Below are positions 41,045-49,134 of a stretch of 64,000 bases of DNA, piece by piece; within the stretch, counting starts at the first letter, position 1, and the number at the start of each line of letters is the position of its first letter. The notes under the pieces are model-generated. The model ran no database searches and was not told the DNA's origin. It saw nothing but the letters and a program-made list of their open reading frames with translations. The position numbers and the translations under genes are program-made. The stretch lies in IMG/VR virus record IMGVR_UViG_3300038463_000730, positions 248,001-312,000 of that record; one strand, given 5' to 3'. This DNA is from a virus.

Positions 41045-41805
41045 TACTTGTCTTTCTCTTGTTTGATACCCGGATGTTTAGAATGAACAGCTCGCGAGAT
41101 AGCTGATCTAAGTCCCTCAAGTGATCCAGAATACCAAGATGGAACTTTTTTGTATTTTGCCATCTCTTGTAATGCGCTTCGACCATGACGCTCATCTGAA
41201 ATCGGAAAGTGGTCTTTGTTGTCCGTAACCTTCGGATGCGTCTTGGGGAAAACGAAGCCGGTATGGCCCTTATCTTTCTTAGCAAGCTTGCTTAGGGCCT
41301 GCTCGGCACGATTGGCAGCTTTGACCAAGCGGCTCGACATGCTCTGGTTAACAACCATAGCTGGCAAATTACAGTCACAAACCTCTTCAGGTGAATGGCA
41401 ACCATTACAACGGCCCTCGGCATCCATCGACATTCCGCAAGCCTGACACATGGGCTCGTCGTCCCATTGCATAGGGTCGTTATCTACGGAGTCTGCCAAT
41501 TCGGCATCCCACTCTTCTTTCGAGACTGGCGTGTGAGCAGGTCCAATTTCCGGGTCATTACCAGGGTAATGCATTCGATCTTTATGGAAGATTTCACCAT
41601 TGCATTCATAACAACGACGCAAGTCTGGATTTGCTGCCAAACGAGCGTCCTCTTTTGCGCGTTCTTCGTCGCGTTCCAGATCCATCCGGGCCATTTCCCG
41701 ACCTTCATGTTGGTATGCGGCTCGCTCATCTTCCTCTGTACCCTCGATAGTAGCGGCGGTTTTTACAATGTTAGCCCGGATTATCGCTTTTAGTATGTTT
41801 GACAT
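41044..41805 (-). CDS. zinc-ribbon protein of unknown function
   Basis: 253 residues. Very charged N-terminal helix, CYEC, CQACG and CNGC/CDC pairs in the middle (two potential zinc sites), then a C-terminal domain with HFPISDERHGRSALQEMA and SWYSGSLEGLRSAI. The last part may be a conserved helical domain but I cannot name it. The start lies inside the HNH gene (35-base overlap). Confidence 0.75.
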   Translation of the reverse strand: MSNILKAIIRANIVKTAATIEGTEEDERAAYQHEGREMARMDLERDEERAKEDARLAANPDLRRCYECNGEIFHKDRMHYPGNDPEIGPAHTPVSKEEWDAELADSVDNDPMQWDDEPMCQACGMSMDAEGRCNGCHSPEEVCDCNLPAMVVNQSMSSRLVKAANRAEQALSKLAKKDKGHTGFVFPKTHPKVTDNKDHFPISDERHGRSALQEMAKYKKVPSWYSGSLEGLRSAISRAVHSKHPGIKQEKDK

Positions 41806-42334
41806 TCTTTTTAGATGGCTTCTTAGTAGTAGCCCGAGTAACCCGAACCTTCGGTTTCGCAGCTTTCTTGATAGCTCGGCGCTTCGCTAAGAGGGTGTTC
41901 GTTACCCCGCGGTGACACGCCCAGCACAGCGTACGGATATTCTCCAGGCCACACAGCCCTCCACCCTCGCAGACCGGCTTAATGTGATCCGCATCCCAAA
42001 GTGAACGGAACCGACGATGCTTCGGTATCTTCAAATCTTCGATGCGTTTGGCCCAAACAATTTTGTCTGTATGATACAGTTGGCGGAGTTCGACACGAAG
42101 CTTCTTACAATCTAGTTTGCAGAAAGCGCAGATCTCACGATCCCGCTTACGAACACAACTGCGAACATAACTACCGCTCGTGCGTAGTCTCCATTCATGG
42201 ACGCAGTCAGGACCACAAAATGTGATCTTAGGTGGTGGCACAGGTTTCTCGCACCAGCGACACAGGTTCCGGCCTTCAGAATCCTTCTTGATCGGACGTC
42301 CCCAAGCACCCTTCATCCTCCGCTTCACACTCAT
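41771..42334 (-). CDS. HNH endonuclease (C-terminal basic tail)
   Basis: 187 residues. Two zinc pairs (CRWC, CAFC), core ADHIKPVCEGGGLCGLENIR, then CWACHR. The C-terminal 35 residues are Lys-rich and may bind DNA. Start ATG 42334. It overlaps the following gene by 35 bases, like several homing genes here that intrude into neighbours. Confidence 0.88.
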   Translation of the reverse strand: MSVKRRMKGAWGRPIKKDSEGRNLCRWCEKPVPPPKITFCGPDCVHEWRLRTSGSYVRSCVRKRDREICAFCKLDCKKLRVELRQLYHTDKIVWAKRIEDLKIPKHRRFRSLWDADHIKPVCEGGGLCGLENIRTLCWACHRGVTNTLLAKRRAIKKAAKPKVRVTRATTKKPSKKNVKHTKSDNPG

Positions 42335-42343
42335 GTAAATATG

Positions 42344-43063
42344 CTAGAATAGCGGCACGAGACGTTTGCATTTCGAGCCCGGAACCTTGTCAGCAAACTT
42401 CGTTATCTGATCAGCATTTCTAGTTCGGACAATACGTCGTTCCAGTTTCTTCTTGTCAGCTCCCGGCACCTTCTGAGCGAACAACCTGACATACATATTA
42501 CTCTTGTTGGCGACGATCATGTCCTCTAATGCTTTACGCTCTTTGAGCGGTAGGTGCTTGGCAAGCTCGTAGACGTATCGTGACTTGCCTGATTTGATCA
42601 GAATGTCCTTGACCTTCCTCGGGTTCGTACCCTTTACATACTTCAACATCAGGTAAGCTGCTTTCGGATGGCGAGCTTCTACTACGAGATTTTCGAATTT
42701 TCGAACGTTGATACCGGGTATCTTGACAGCAAACTTAGCTACCCATTCGTAATCCCAACGTACAAATAGATTTGAGGCCAAAATTGCATCTTCTAGTTTC
42801 CGAAGATCAGCACCCGGAATATGAACAGCAAATTGGAATATGTACTTTGCTTCTTTCGAATTGATAACTCGATCTTGGAAAGCGTTGATATCGATCCGTA
42901 TCTTGTCTTTGAACTCGTTACAGAAAGTAAACCAAGTGTACGCCGTACCTTTGTCAAGTAGGTCTTGCTGTACTTTTGTTACGGTGTCGTTGTGAAGTAA
43001 ATGTGTCGGGTCACCAAGGATATTCTTCTGTTCATTCGAGATATTAGGGTTCCACCAGATCAT
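42344..43063 (-). CDS. helical-repeat protein with six or more repeats
   Basis: 239 residues. From about residue 40 onward, units of about 31-33 residues recur. Each has the pattern YxxxFAxxxPGxxxxKLExxI (for example FAVHIPGADLRKLEDAI, FAQKVPGADKKKLERRI), in six or more imperfect copies. This resembles a solenoid of helix pairs. A GATATAT element eight bases before ATG 43063 follows a strong terminator. The function is unknown; solenoids often bind protein or nucleic acid. Confidence 0.8.
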   Translation of the reverse strand: MIWWNPNISNEQKNILGDPTHLLHNDTVTKVQQDLLDKGTAYTWFTFCNEFKDKIRIDINAFQDRVINSKEAKYIFQFAVHIPGADLRKLEDAILASNLFVRWDYEWVAKFAVKIPGINVRKFENLVVEARHPKAAYLMLKYVKGTNPRKVKDILIKSGKSRYVYELAKHLPLKERKALEDMIVANKSNMYVRLFAQKVPGADKKKLERRIVRTRNADQITKFADKVPGSKCKRLVPLF

Positions 43064-43071
43064 ACAGATCT

Positions 43072-43078
43072 ATATATC
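43072..43078 (-). promoter_or_regulatory. GATATAT element, eight bases before ATG 43063
   Basis: Exact GATATAT with eight-base spacing, located just downstream of terminator 43091-43118. The terminator-promoter pair marks a transcription-unit boundary. Confidence 0.65.
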
Positions 43079-43090
43079 GGTTTAAACAAA

Positions 43091-43118
43091 AAGGGCCGGG
43101 TGACAACACCCGGCCCTT
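43091..43118 (-). terminator. intrinsic terminator
   Basis: Perfect 12-base-pair GC-rich hairpin AAGGGCCGGGTG/CACCCGGCCCTT, loop of four, followed on the minus strand by TTTTTGTTT. Ends the RNA ligase transcript. Confidence 0.9.
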
Positions 43119-43138
43119 GAATTCTAAGTTAGCAATCG

Positions 43139-44440
43139 TTAGATCGACTTGGTTTTACCGTTAGCCCAAATGCTTTCCCAACCTATCTGTTCCAAAACCG
43201 AGTCAAGAAAAGAATTCGACCACGTTCCTTCTACCACTCCCTCACTATTCACGAAACGAGCCTTCTTAATGTAATCCTGAAGGTTCGTGCATTTCCCAGA
43301 AAAGATTTTGAAGCAAGGAGGAGACCATATCTTTGCGTCCTTTACGGTCAACGCAAAAAGTTTTTGTTCAGGCCAATCCTGAGCTGCCGGATCATTCTCG
43401 CGACGGAACGCGGTCGTGATCAAAACGTTTTTGAAATCCTGTTCGAAGTTCGACATCAATGAAGATACTTTCGCCTTCATTTTCTTGATGTTGGCTTGGA
43501 TATCCTCCGGCATGTACGGCATGACATCGTCATCCTTCTCGTTCAGGATGAGTTCAAGAATGCCACGAGGAGAACTACTGAGTGAATCTCGTGCTTTACT
43601 GTAAGCAACATAACCAGGGTTCTTGACCTTCTGGCGATTCCATTTTGAATCACGAACAACAATTCCTTCGTGATCCATCGGACTCCGTGAGTTGACGTAG
43701 TCCATCGCAGCTTGTAGGTCTGCGATATTGTACGAACCAACGACCGGAACATACTTCGTACAAGCTTCGTTCTCCGGCAATAACTCTATCCCAGTGAACT
43801 TATCACGAACCGCTAGAAGCGCGATGGTTGATTCTTTGTAATCGACCACGACCCGATTGTATGGCGTAGTAAGTTCAAAACAGTATGTGTTGTGCGGATT
43901 CAGAATTTTACATAGTTCTTGGAATGTCGTTCCGCCCGCGGTGAACGCCAAGGCCTTCTCGAACAACGTACGAAACGTATAGAGCTGGCATTCGAGCGGA
44001 ATATCCGCTTCCGGCACAGACCGGGTCGCGACATGCCACTCATGGATGATCTGATCGAAGTGAACAATGCACAACGTTCCGTCGAGCTTCTCGAACACCT
44101 TAAGCTGCGGATCGGACCAATTGATCGGCGCCGCGCACCCTTGACCGGCATTGAAGAACCGATTCATCGGGTGAGCTAGAACCTGCGTCGAACCTGGACA
44201 AATATGGTCGTAGTTTTTTCGACCATTCTTCATCCTCGCTTGAGGGAAAAGCGAAGATCCGTTACTCAAGATCAATCCTCGGCATTGTTGCGCCAGCGGA
44301 TCAGAATCTATCGAACGGATCTGATTGTAGTTTAGACTGAACTTATGGCCGTTTCGTGAATCGACAGAGATTTCAACTCCGTGAACTTCATCGAGTTGGC
44401 CGAACGTGTGATTGAGTAGAAACTGTTGGACTAGGAGCAT
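43139..44440 (-). CDS. T4 Rnl1-like RNA ligase
   Basis: 433 residues. Motif I FEKLDGTLC with Lys118, the EGIVVRDSKWNRQKVK segment near residue 255 (motif IV to V), and YVAYSKARD; size and order match T4 Rnl1. Repairs cleaved tRNA anticodon loops when paired with Pnkp, as T4 does against PrrC-type nucleases. The ATG lies in the loop of a perfect hairpin (44430-44447) whose stem also holds the AGGA, so translation may need the stem to open. Confidence 0.92.
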   Translation of the reverse strand: MLLVQQFLLNHTFGQLDEVHGVEISVDSRNGHKFSLNYNQIRSIDSDPLAQQCRGLILSNGSSLFPQARMKNGRKNYDHICPGSTQVLAHPMNRFFNAGQGCAAPINWSDPQLKVFEKLDGTLCIVHFDQIIHEWHVATRSVPEADIPLECQLYTFRTLFEKALAFTAGGTTFQELCKILNPHNTYCFELTTPYNRVVVDYKESTIALLAVRDKFTGIELLPENEACTKYVPVVGSYNIADLQAAMDYVNSRSPMDHEGIVVRDSKWNRQKVKNPGYVAYSKARDSLSSSPRGILELILNEKDDDVMPYMPEDIQANIKKMKAKVSSLMSNFEQDFKNVLITTAFRRENDPAAQDWPEQKLFALTVKDAKIWSPPCFKIFSGKCTNLQDYIKKARFVNSEGVVEGTWSNSFLDSVLEQIGWESIWANGKTKSI

Positions 44441-44447
44441 TCCTAGT
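44430..44447 (-). promoter_or_regulatory. hairpin with the start codon in its loop
   Basis: Read on the minus strand: ACTAGGA, loop ATGC, TCCTAGT, a perfect seven-base-pair stem. The loop holds the ATG of the Rnl1-like gene and the stem holds its AGGA. Candidate translational control element for the ligase. Confidence 0.5.
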
Positions 44448-44475
44448 GATCATGTCGCCCGAACCCGTATCGACA

Positions 44476-45048
44476 TCAGTGATCATCATCGCAACAACCA
44501 CCGTGACAACAATCGTCCTCATCTTTATCTGACTTCGGCATAACCAACGGTTTCAATTCCTCGACATGGTACGGATCGAAACACTCAGGTACAGGAACGT
44601 TCGGATTAGTCAGTGTCATAACCGAATAATCACGAACTCCTTCCAACAAATCGTTGGCCAGTTCTTCGCGTTCATCAGCATCGGAACAGTTGTACCATTT
44701 CTCAAGCAAATTGTACATACCTTGATCGGTATAAGCTAGGTTTTCAACGCTAGCTATGAACGTTGCTCCATACGGACCAGGATCACGAATATCGTCACGC
44801 ATTGCCTTGATGAAGGTAGGAACATTCAATTGCTCAGCATCCGTTGTAGGAAACGGAATCTGAACGCGAATATCCGGATCTGTCGGTTCTGAATCGGAAT
44901 CACAATTCGTTTCGATTCCGGTGGCGTGACAATGTTCCTGATGCTTCGGGAATTTCTTACTGTACCAGGCGTGAAACTTTCGGAAGTACCAGCCAACGAA
45001 CGGGACAGAAGACATGACCATCATCGTTTCATCTTGACACCAATGCAT
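44476..45048 (-). CDS. hypothetical protein with Cys/His-rich tail
   Basis: 190 residues. Hydrophobic, aromatic N-terminus (VPFVGWYFRKFHAWY) that may touch the membrane. The middle is acidic. The last residues (DEDDCCHGGCCDDDH) form a dense metal-binding tail. AGGAG precedes ATG 45048 at good spacing. No family recognised. Confidence 0.75.
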   Translation of the reverse strand: MHWCQDETMMVMSSVPFVGWYFRKFHAWYSKKFPKHQEHCHATGIETNCDSDSEPTDPDIRVQIPFPTTDAEQLNVPTFIKAMRDDIRDPGPYGATFIASVENLAYTDQGMYNLLEKWYNCSDADEREELANDLLEGVRDYSVMTLTNPNVPVPECFDPYHVEELKPLVMPKSDKDEDDCCHGGCCDDDH

Positions 45049-45049
45049 G

Positions 45050-45565
45050 TTAGACTCCTGCCGGTTTGATCGGCCCAGTATATGTAACGATTACTTTGTT
45101 ACCGTCGTAACCATGTTCAATCAAGTCAAGAAGAAGCGTACCGAACATACCTGTAAAGGCCCGTTGTTTTTTAAGATAGATCACGATTTCGTTCGAAATT
45201 TCACGAACTCCAATAGATGATATTTCGGTTGTATAGTTAACGCGGGAACGAAGCAAATTCCCGAGATCGTTGGCAGATTTTTGTAGTTTCGTTGGTTCGC
45301 GAGTCACGACGATATCGACGCCCTCGCGCGAGAACTCATCTGCCAATCGTTCTTCACGTTCTGTAAACTTAGCTCGGTTGACTCGATTCGTAGAGAATTT
45401 ATCCGCTACGATTGCTTTAAGGATACTCTCAAGCGTTTTCTTTTCATTATCTGACAGAACAACAAAATCATGAGATAGAAAAATGGCATCCAAATCCGCC
45501 TCAAAGTGAGAAACAAATTCGCGACCATCTTCCGTCAATCGACCCGATTCATTTATTAGTTTCAT
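45050..45565 (-). CDS. hypothetical protein
   Basis: 171 residues, mixed fold. It begins MKLINESGRLTEDGREFVSHFEADLD, which looks like an N-terminal helix. No known motif. Its start overlaps the end of the next upstream gene by 17 bases. Confidence 0.7.
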   Translation of the reverse strand: MKLINESGRLTEDGREFVSHFEADLDAIFLSHDFVVLSDNEKKTLESILKAIVADKFSTNRVNRAKFTEREERLADEFSREGVDIVVTREPTKLQKSANDLGNLLRSRVNYTTEISSIGVREISNEIVIYLKKQRAFTGMFGTLLLDLIEHGYDGNKVIVTYTGPIKPAGV

Positions 45566-45872
45566 TTTTTAGCAGTTTCTTTATGTCGTTAGGAAGGATG
45601 TTGTGAGCCGTGGCCTCGGGCCACCTACCTATTTCCCACGCAATGCATTGATCTAGGTTAAGCCGAATTTCGACTTTCACTTCCGACAGCACAAGATGAA
45701 GCATTTTGTACTGTTTGGATTTTGCTACGACGTTATCGTAGGCCAATCTTTCTTCGAGATAATCGCGTGGAAGCTCGCCGAAGAACGCAACGTACTTCTC
45801 TTGAGAAATCATCCATGGATGTTTCTTTCGAACGTTATCCGTAATGGCAGCCAGCAATTCTTGCTTGTTCAT
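45549..45872 (-). CDS. hypothetical protein
   Basis: 107 residues with helices and an amphipathic centre; no family. ATGA overlap with the LAGLIDADG gene indicates coupling. It may be the gene that lay directly after pnkp before the homing gene inserted. Confidence 0.7.
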   Translation of the reverse strand: MNKQELLAAITDNVRKKHPWMISQEKYVAFFGELPRDYLEERLAYDNVVAKSKQYKMLHLVLSEVKVEIRLNLDQCIAWEIGRWPEATAHNILPNDIKKLLKNETNK

Positions 45873-46519
45873 TTTAACAACCTTGAATCAATCCATGGTA
45901 TTTTCTTCCTTGGCATCGAGTCTGGTATATATTGATGGATATCACTCATAAGTGTGTCACATGCTTTTGTAGCGGCTTTTATGATTGGCTTGCCATCAGA
46001 AAAATATACATTGAAAGACTCATTGTATCGCCAGCTTAGTAAACTTGCTAAACGCTCTACCTCTTCTACTGTGAAGCAATTAGTTGCGAACTTAACGGTG
46101 AAGTTATTATCGTTAGTTTTGATTAGACAACCATCATCACAAAACCAAATAGCTACTGTTAGTGATGTTAGCATAAGATCATGTGGAATGATTTTCTTTT
46201 TTACATCATACCAACGTAAGCGTTCTGCTGCAAACACAGGATTCATTCCAGTATAGAAATAACACCCATAATACGTCTTGTTGGTTCTACGATCGAATGT
46301 AGAACACTTTTTAACACCACTTATGCAGAATGCTTTGAATTTTTCGTATTGCCAATTTAGGTATCCAATGTCTTCAGTTTTCCGCTGTATTTTAAGTCGA
46401 GGTAATTTACTGTTAGGTCGCGCCAACTGCAAACAACCATCTCCAAGCATGCTGCCAGTAAGTATTTCTTGTTGTTCGTTCGTGAAGCAACTAATACTCG
46501 TAAGTAATTTTCTGCCCAT
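45869..46519 (-). CDS. LAGLIDADG homing endonuclease
   Basis: 216 residues. Two LAGLIDADG-type helices: ILTGSMLGDGCL near the N-terminus and VAIWFCDDGCL in the middle, with acidic residues at both ends. This indicates a single-chain homing endonuclease. The pnkp stop (TGA) abuts its ATG directly. It lies between Pnkp and an unknown gene; as a mobile gene its position probably follows insertion beside a target. Confidence 0.9.
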   Translation of the reverse strand: MGRKLLTSISCFTNEQQEILTGSMLGDGCLQLARPNSKLPRLKIQRKTEDIGYLNWQYEKFKAFCISGVKKCSTFDRRTNKTYYGCYFYTGMNPVFAAERLRWYDVKKKIIPHDLMLTSLTVAIWFCDDGCLIKTNDNNFTVKFATNCFTVEEVERLASLLSWRYNESFNVYFSDGKPIIKAATKACDTLMSDIHQYIPDSMPRKKIPWIDSRLLK

Positions 46520-47437
46520 TCAAAATGAACCGGGCGCAACTTGAAAACATGTTAATCCAATCGACCGCCAAAATTCTACCACTTGATCGCGATCGTCCAT
46601 TATAAAGAAAGGATTATATTTATTACGGATATGCGTATCATATATTTCACTTTTGATGATAGAATCTTTTCTGTCATCGTCTGATTTTCGCATATACAAT
46701 TGATATTGAAAATTTTGGCCTAGATGCTTCACAATAAATTTACGGGTTGGAGCTTCGTACGTATCTTTGCGACCTGATACAAAGATAATTTTGTAACCAT
46801 TTGCGTCATATAGTTCTGCTGTGCGGGCGACAGGTTCGTTAATTATATCGATTTCATCACAGTTTGTCGCATCATATACATTTCTATTGCCGATTTTCGC
46901 CAATGTACCATCGAGATCGATAAGTATAGCGTAGGGTAGCGCAGGGTTAAATTGGTATTGTTGAGTTTGATTTGCAGCTTTCGTGATCGTTTCAGACCGA
47001 CAACTCCAATTTTTGACATGGTTCAACCCGAATTTCTTGTACGTATCCCGAATAACTTGCTCACCGACCGGGCGAGTCCGCCCGGCATCTCGCTTGATCG
47101 CCTCCTCCAATTCAACAGGAAAGAACTTCTCCATCACATGAACGTCGAGATTCGTTCTGCGGATAACCTCGACGATGTCGTCGAAATTCCGACGTTTCAG
47201 ATTGGTATCATCGATGATGATGTTGAAGCCTTTCTTCAAAGACTCACACATCAACATATCTCGGGTTCGAACGATGAATCGCTCATTCTCCGGAGTCCAA
47301 ACCGAATCATCAAGTAGCTCGCGAAGCAGATCTCGATTGATCCGCTTCCATTTACCCGGTTCCTTTTTTAGAAGGTCCCGAGCCCACGTTGATTTCCCGC
47401 TCGCCTGCAATCCAACTGTTACGTAAGCCTTAAGCAT
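46520..47437 (-). CDS. polynucleotide kinase-phosphatase (T4 Pnkp-like)
   Basis: 305 residues, bifunctional like T4 PseT. Kinase P-loop GLQASGKST at 9-17, RINRD and a lid with DTNLKRRN; phosphatase AILIDLDGTLA with Asp174 and Asp176, FVSGRKDTY, and MDDRDQVVEFWR. It heals RNA ends by adding 5'-phosphate and removing 2',3' cyclic or 3' phosphate, preparing ends for RNA ligase. The C-terminal end FQVAPGSF resembles T4. Probably cooperates with the three ligases in the window. Confidence 0.96.
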   Translation of the reverse strand: MLKAYVTVGLQASGKSTWARDLLKKEPGKWKRINRDLLRELLDDSVWTPENERFIVRTRDMLMCESLKKGFNIIIDDTNLKRRNFDDIVEVIRRTNLDVHVMEKFFPVELEEAIKRDAGRTRPVGEQVIRDTYKKFGLNHVKNWSCRSETITKAANQTQQYQFNPALPYAILIDLDGTLAKIGNRNVYDATNCDEIDIINEPVARTAELYDANGYKIIFVSGRKDTYEAPTRKFIVKHLGQNFQYQLYMRKSDDDRKDSIIKSEIYDTHIRNKYNPFFIMDDRDQVVEFWRSIGLTCFQVAPGSF

Positions 47438-47453
47438 TCCGACCGAGACACGT

Positions 47454-47909
47454 TCAGATACGAGTCTCGACTTTCGGAACGAATCGCCTCTTTCGTTGGA
47501 ACGGCTGAAAGAATTTGGTTGCGTTGAGCCGTTTCAATGGTTTAATTTTCTCATCGATATAATCATCGTCAAATACGATTACTCCGTATTTGTACTCGTC
47601 AATCGTGTAGTAGCAACGCTTGACGTAATGATTTCGCATCAACGTGAAACATCCTCCGCAAGGTCTAGCCATTGTGAAAAGTCCAGTCTTTCGCGAGATA
47701 CGTACAACGTACAGAATTGGCTCACGCCCGGCCTTCCTCAGGACCCGAGCTTCGGCGTGCGCCGAGCCACACTGAGCCATGCTCGGGCCGTTCGCAGCAC
47801 GCACGATCACCTGATCGCGGTCACGGACCGCCACCGCTCCCAGGAGATAAGCCCTGGAATCATTGGTCGAGACCGCAGCCTCGGCCGCGAGTCGAAACAT
47901 TTCGTACAT
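47454..47909 (-). CDS. cytidine/deoxycytidylate deaminase-like protein
   Basis: 151 residues with zinc ligands of the CDA fold: HAE at 51-53 and PCGGC with Cys84 and Cys87. It lacks clear nucleotide-specific motifs, so free nucleotide or RNA substrates cannot be separated. Seventeen bases from Pnkp. Context allows a role in nucleotide supply or RNA editing. Confidence 0.82.
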   Translation of the reverse strand: MYEMFRLAAEAAVSTNDSRAYLLGAVAVRDRDQVIVRAANGPSMAQCGSAHAEARVLRKAGREPILYVVRISRKTGLFTMARPCGGCFTLMRNHYVKRCYYTIDEYKYGVIVFDDDYIDEKIKPLKRLNATKFFQPFQRKRRFVPKVETRI

Positions 47910-47913
47910 TGTT

Positions 47914-49119
47914 TTACTTCATGTTGCGAAGTGCTTCGGCCCACTTCTCTTTTGATTCGTCGATCATCTTTGTAGCCAACTCAATCTTTCCCAGTTGGCG
48001 AACTCGACGATACAAGTTCTGCTTGTTTGTTTCGACCGGAGCGATGAACAACGAATAAAGAATGTTCTCATTATCCGAGAGACACATGACCTTTTCGAAA
48101 TCCTGGTATTTTGCGCCGTACATATGACGGAATGTTTTTTCCGAGTACGGCGTTGGCTGCGGCATTACGTTGCTAACGTTGTATACGCCGTTAATGTAGT
48201 TGTTGTTCACAAAGTTACCGTTACTGTATCCGTAGATTCCACCGAGCAAATTGCTGATGATCGCGTTCAACAGTTTATGAGACTTCTGCTGAATACCGAA
48301 TCGTACGTACTCTTTCACGTTAAACCGATACAAGAACGAACTAACATATGACGACAACGTATCTTCTTTGTTGTCTTCTGAAGACTCCTGGAAAGCTCGG
48401 AGCATCTTCCCGGTGTAGTGCTTCATATCAACATTGGTTGTTCGCAGAATGAAATTGGCAATATGTCCGAAGCTGTTCGAAGCAACGATTGCTTTGGCAA
48501 TCTTGTTGAACAGGCGACGATCAACCATCATGGCCGAGTTTCCCATGGTAGCTAGACTGTTGTAATCACCGGCTTTGATCGCCGTATCAACGCTAAGATC
48601 CGTAGCAGGAATACTGTACTGATATGTATTACTGTACTGGCTACCATAAATGCCCACCAGGTCGCCACCAGCTGTCCAGCCACCACCAACTACTCCGACA
48701 GTCTGAGTGTAAGGATAACCAGTTGTCCCAATCGTGAGACCTCCACCAACTACACCATATCCCGACGTGCCGATCGCCGTACCAATACTTGTCTGACCGC
48801 CGATAACGATCGACCCGCTAGAAATACTTGTCTGACCATTTAGGCCACCATAAGTCTGATCGTTCAAGTAGTTACCGTTGTAGTAACCTCCCGCGATAGA
48901 ACAGTTACCCGAGGCAGTCGGATAGTTTCCTGAAATATCACCTGACAATACCTGATAGCTCTGTTGAGCCTGACTCTGCTGGATTGCCTGGTTCCCAATA
49001 CACGTTCCAGCTGTTAGACTCTGCTGACCGTTCCAGGCTACCTGATTGTTCGAATTTATCGTTAGAGAAGCGTTGGCCGGGATATTGATCGTGATACTGT
49101 TGCTATTGTTCTGGCTCAT
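47914..49119 (-). CDS. Gly/Ser/Tyr-rich protein with helical C-terminus
   Basis: 401 residues. The first 175 or so are low complexity, rich in Gly, Ser, Thr, Tyr, Asn and Gln (repeats such as VVGGGLTIGTTGYPY, VVGGGWTAGGD). The second half is helical with no known domain. The composition suggests a structural or phase-separating protein. GATATAT lies eight bases before ATG 49119, giving a leaderless transcript. Confidence 0.8.
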   Translation of the reverse strand: MSQNNSNSITINIPANASLTINSNNQVAWNGQQSLTAGTCIGNQAIQQSQAQQSYQVLSGDISGNYPTASGNCSIAGGYYNGNYLNDQTYGGLNGQTSISSGSIVIGGQTSIGTAIGTSGYGVVGGGLTIGTTGYPYTQTVGVVGGGWTAGGDLVGIYGSQYSNTYQYSIPATDLSVDTAIKAGDYNSLATMGNSAMMVDRRLFNKIAKAIVASNSFGHIANFILRTTNVDMKHYTGKMLRAFQESSEDNKEDTLSSYVSSFLYRFNVKEYVRFGIQQKSHKLLNAIISNLLGGIYGYSNGNFVNNNYINGVYNVSNVMPQPTPYSEKTFRHMYGAKYQDFEKVMCLSDNENILYSLFIAPVETNKQNLYRRVRQLGKIELATKMIDESKEKWAEALRNMK

Positions 49120-49127
49120 GTTACCAG

Positions 49128-49134
49128 ATATATC
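49128..49134 (-). promoter_or_regulatory. GATATAT element, eight bases before ATG 49119
   Basis: Exact match with eight-base spacing and no Shine-Dalgarno; lies across the end of the patatin gene. Confidence 0.6.
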
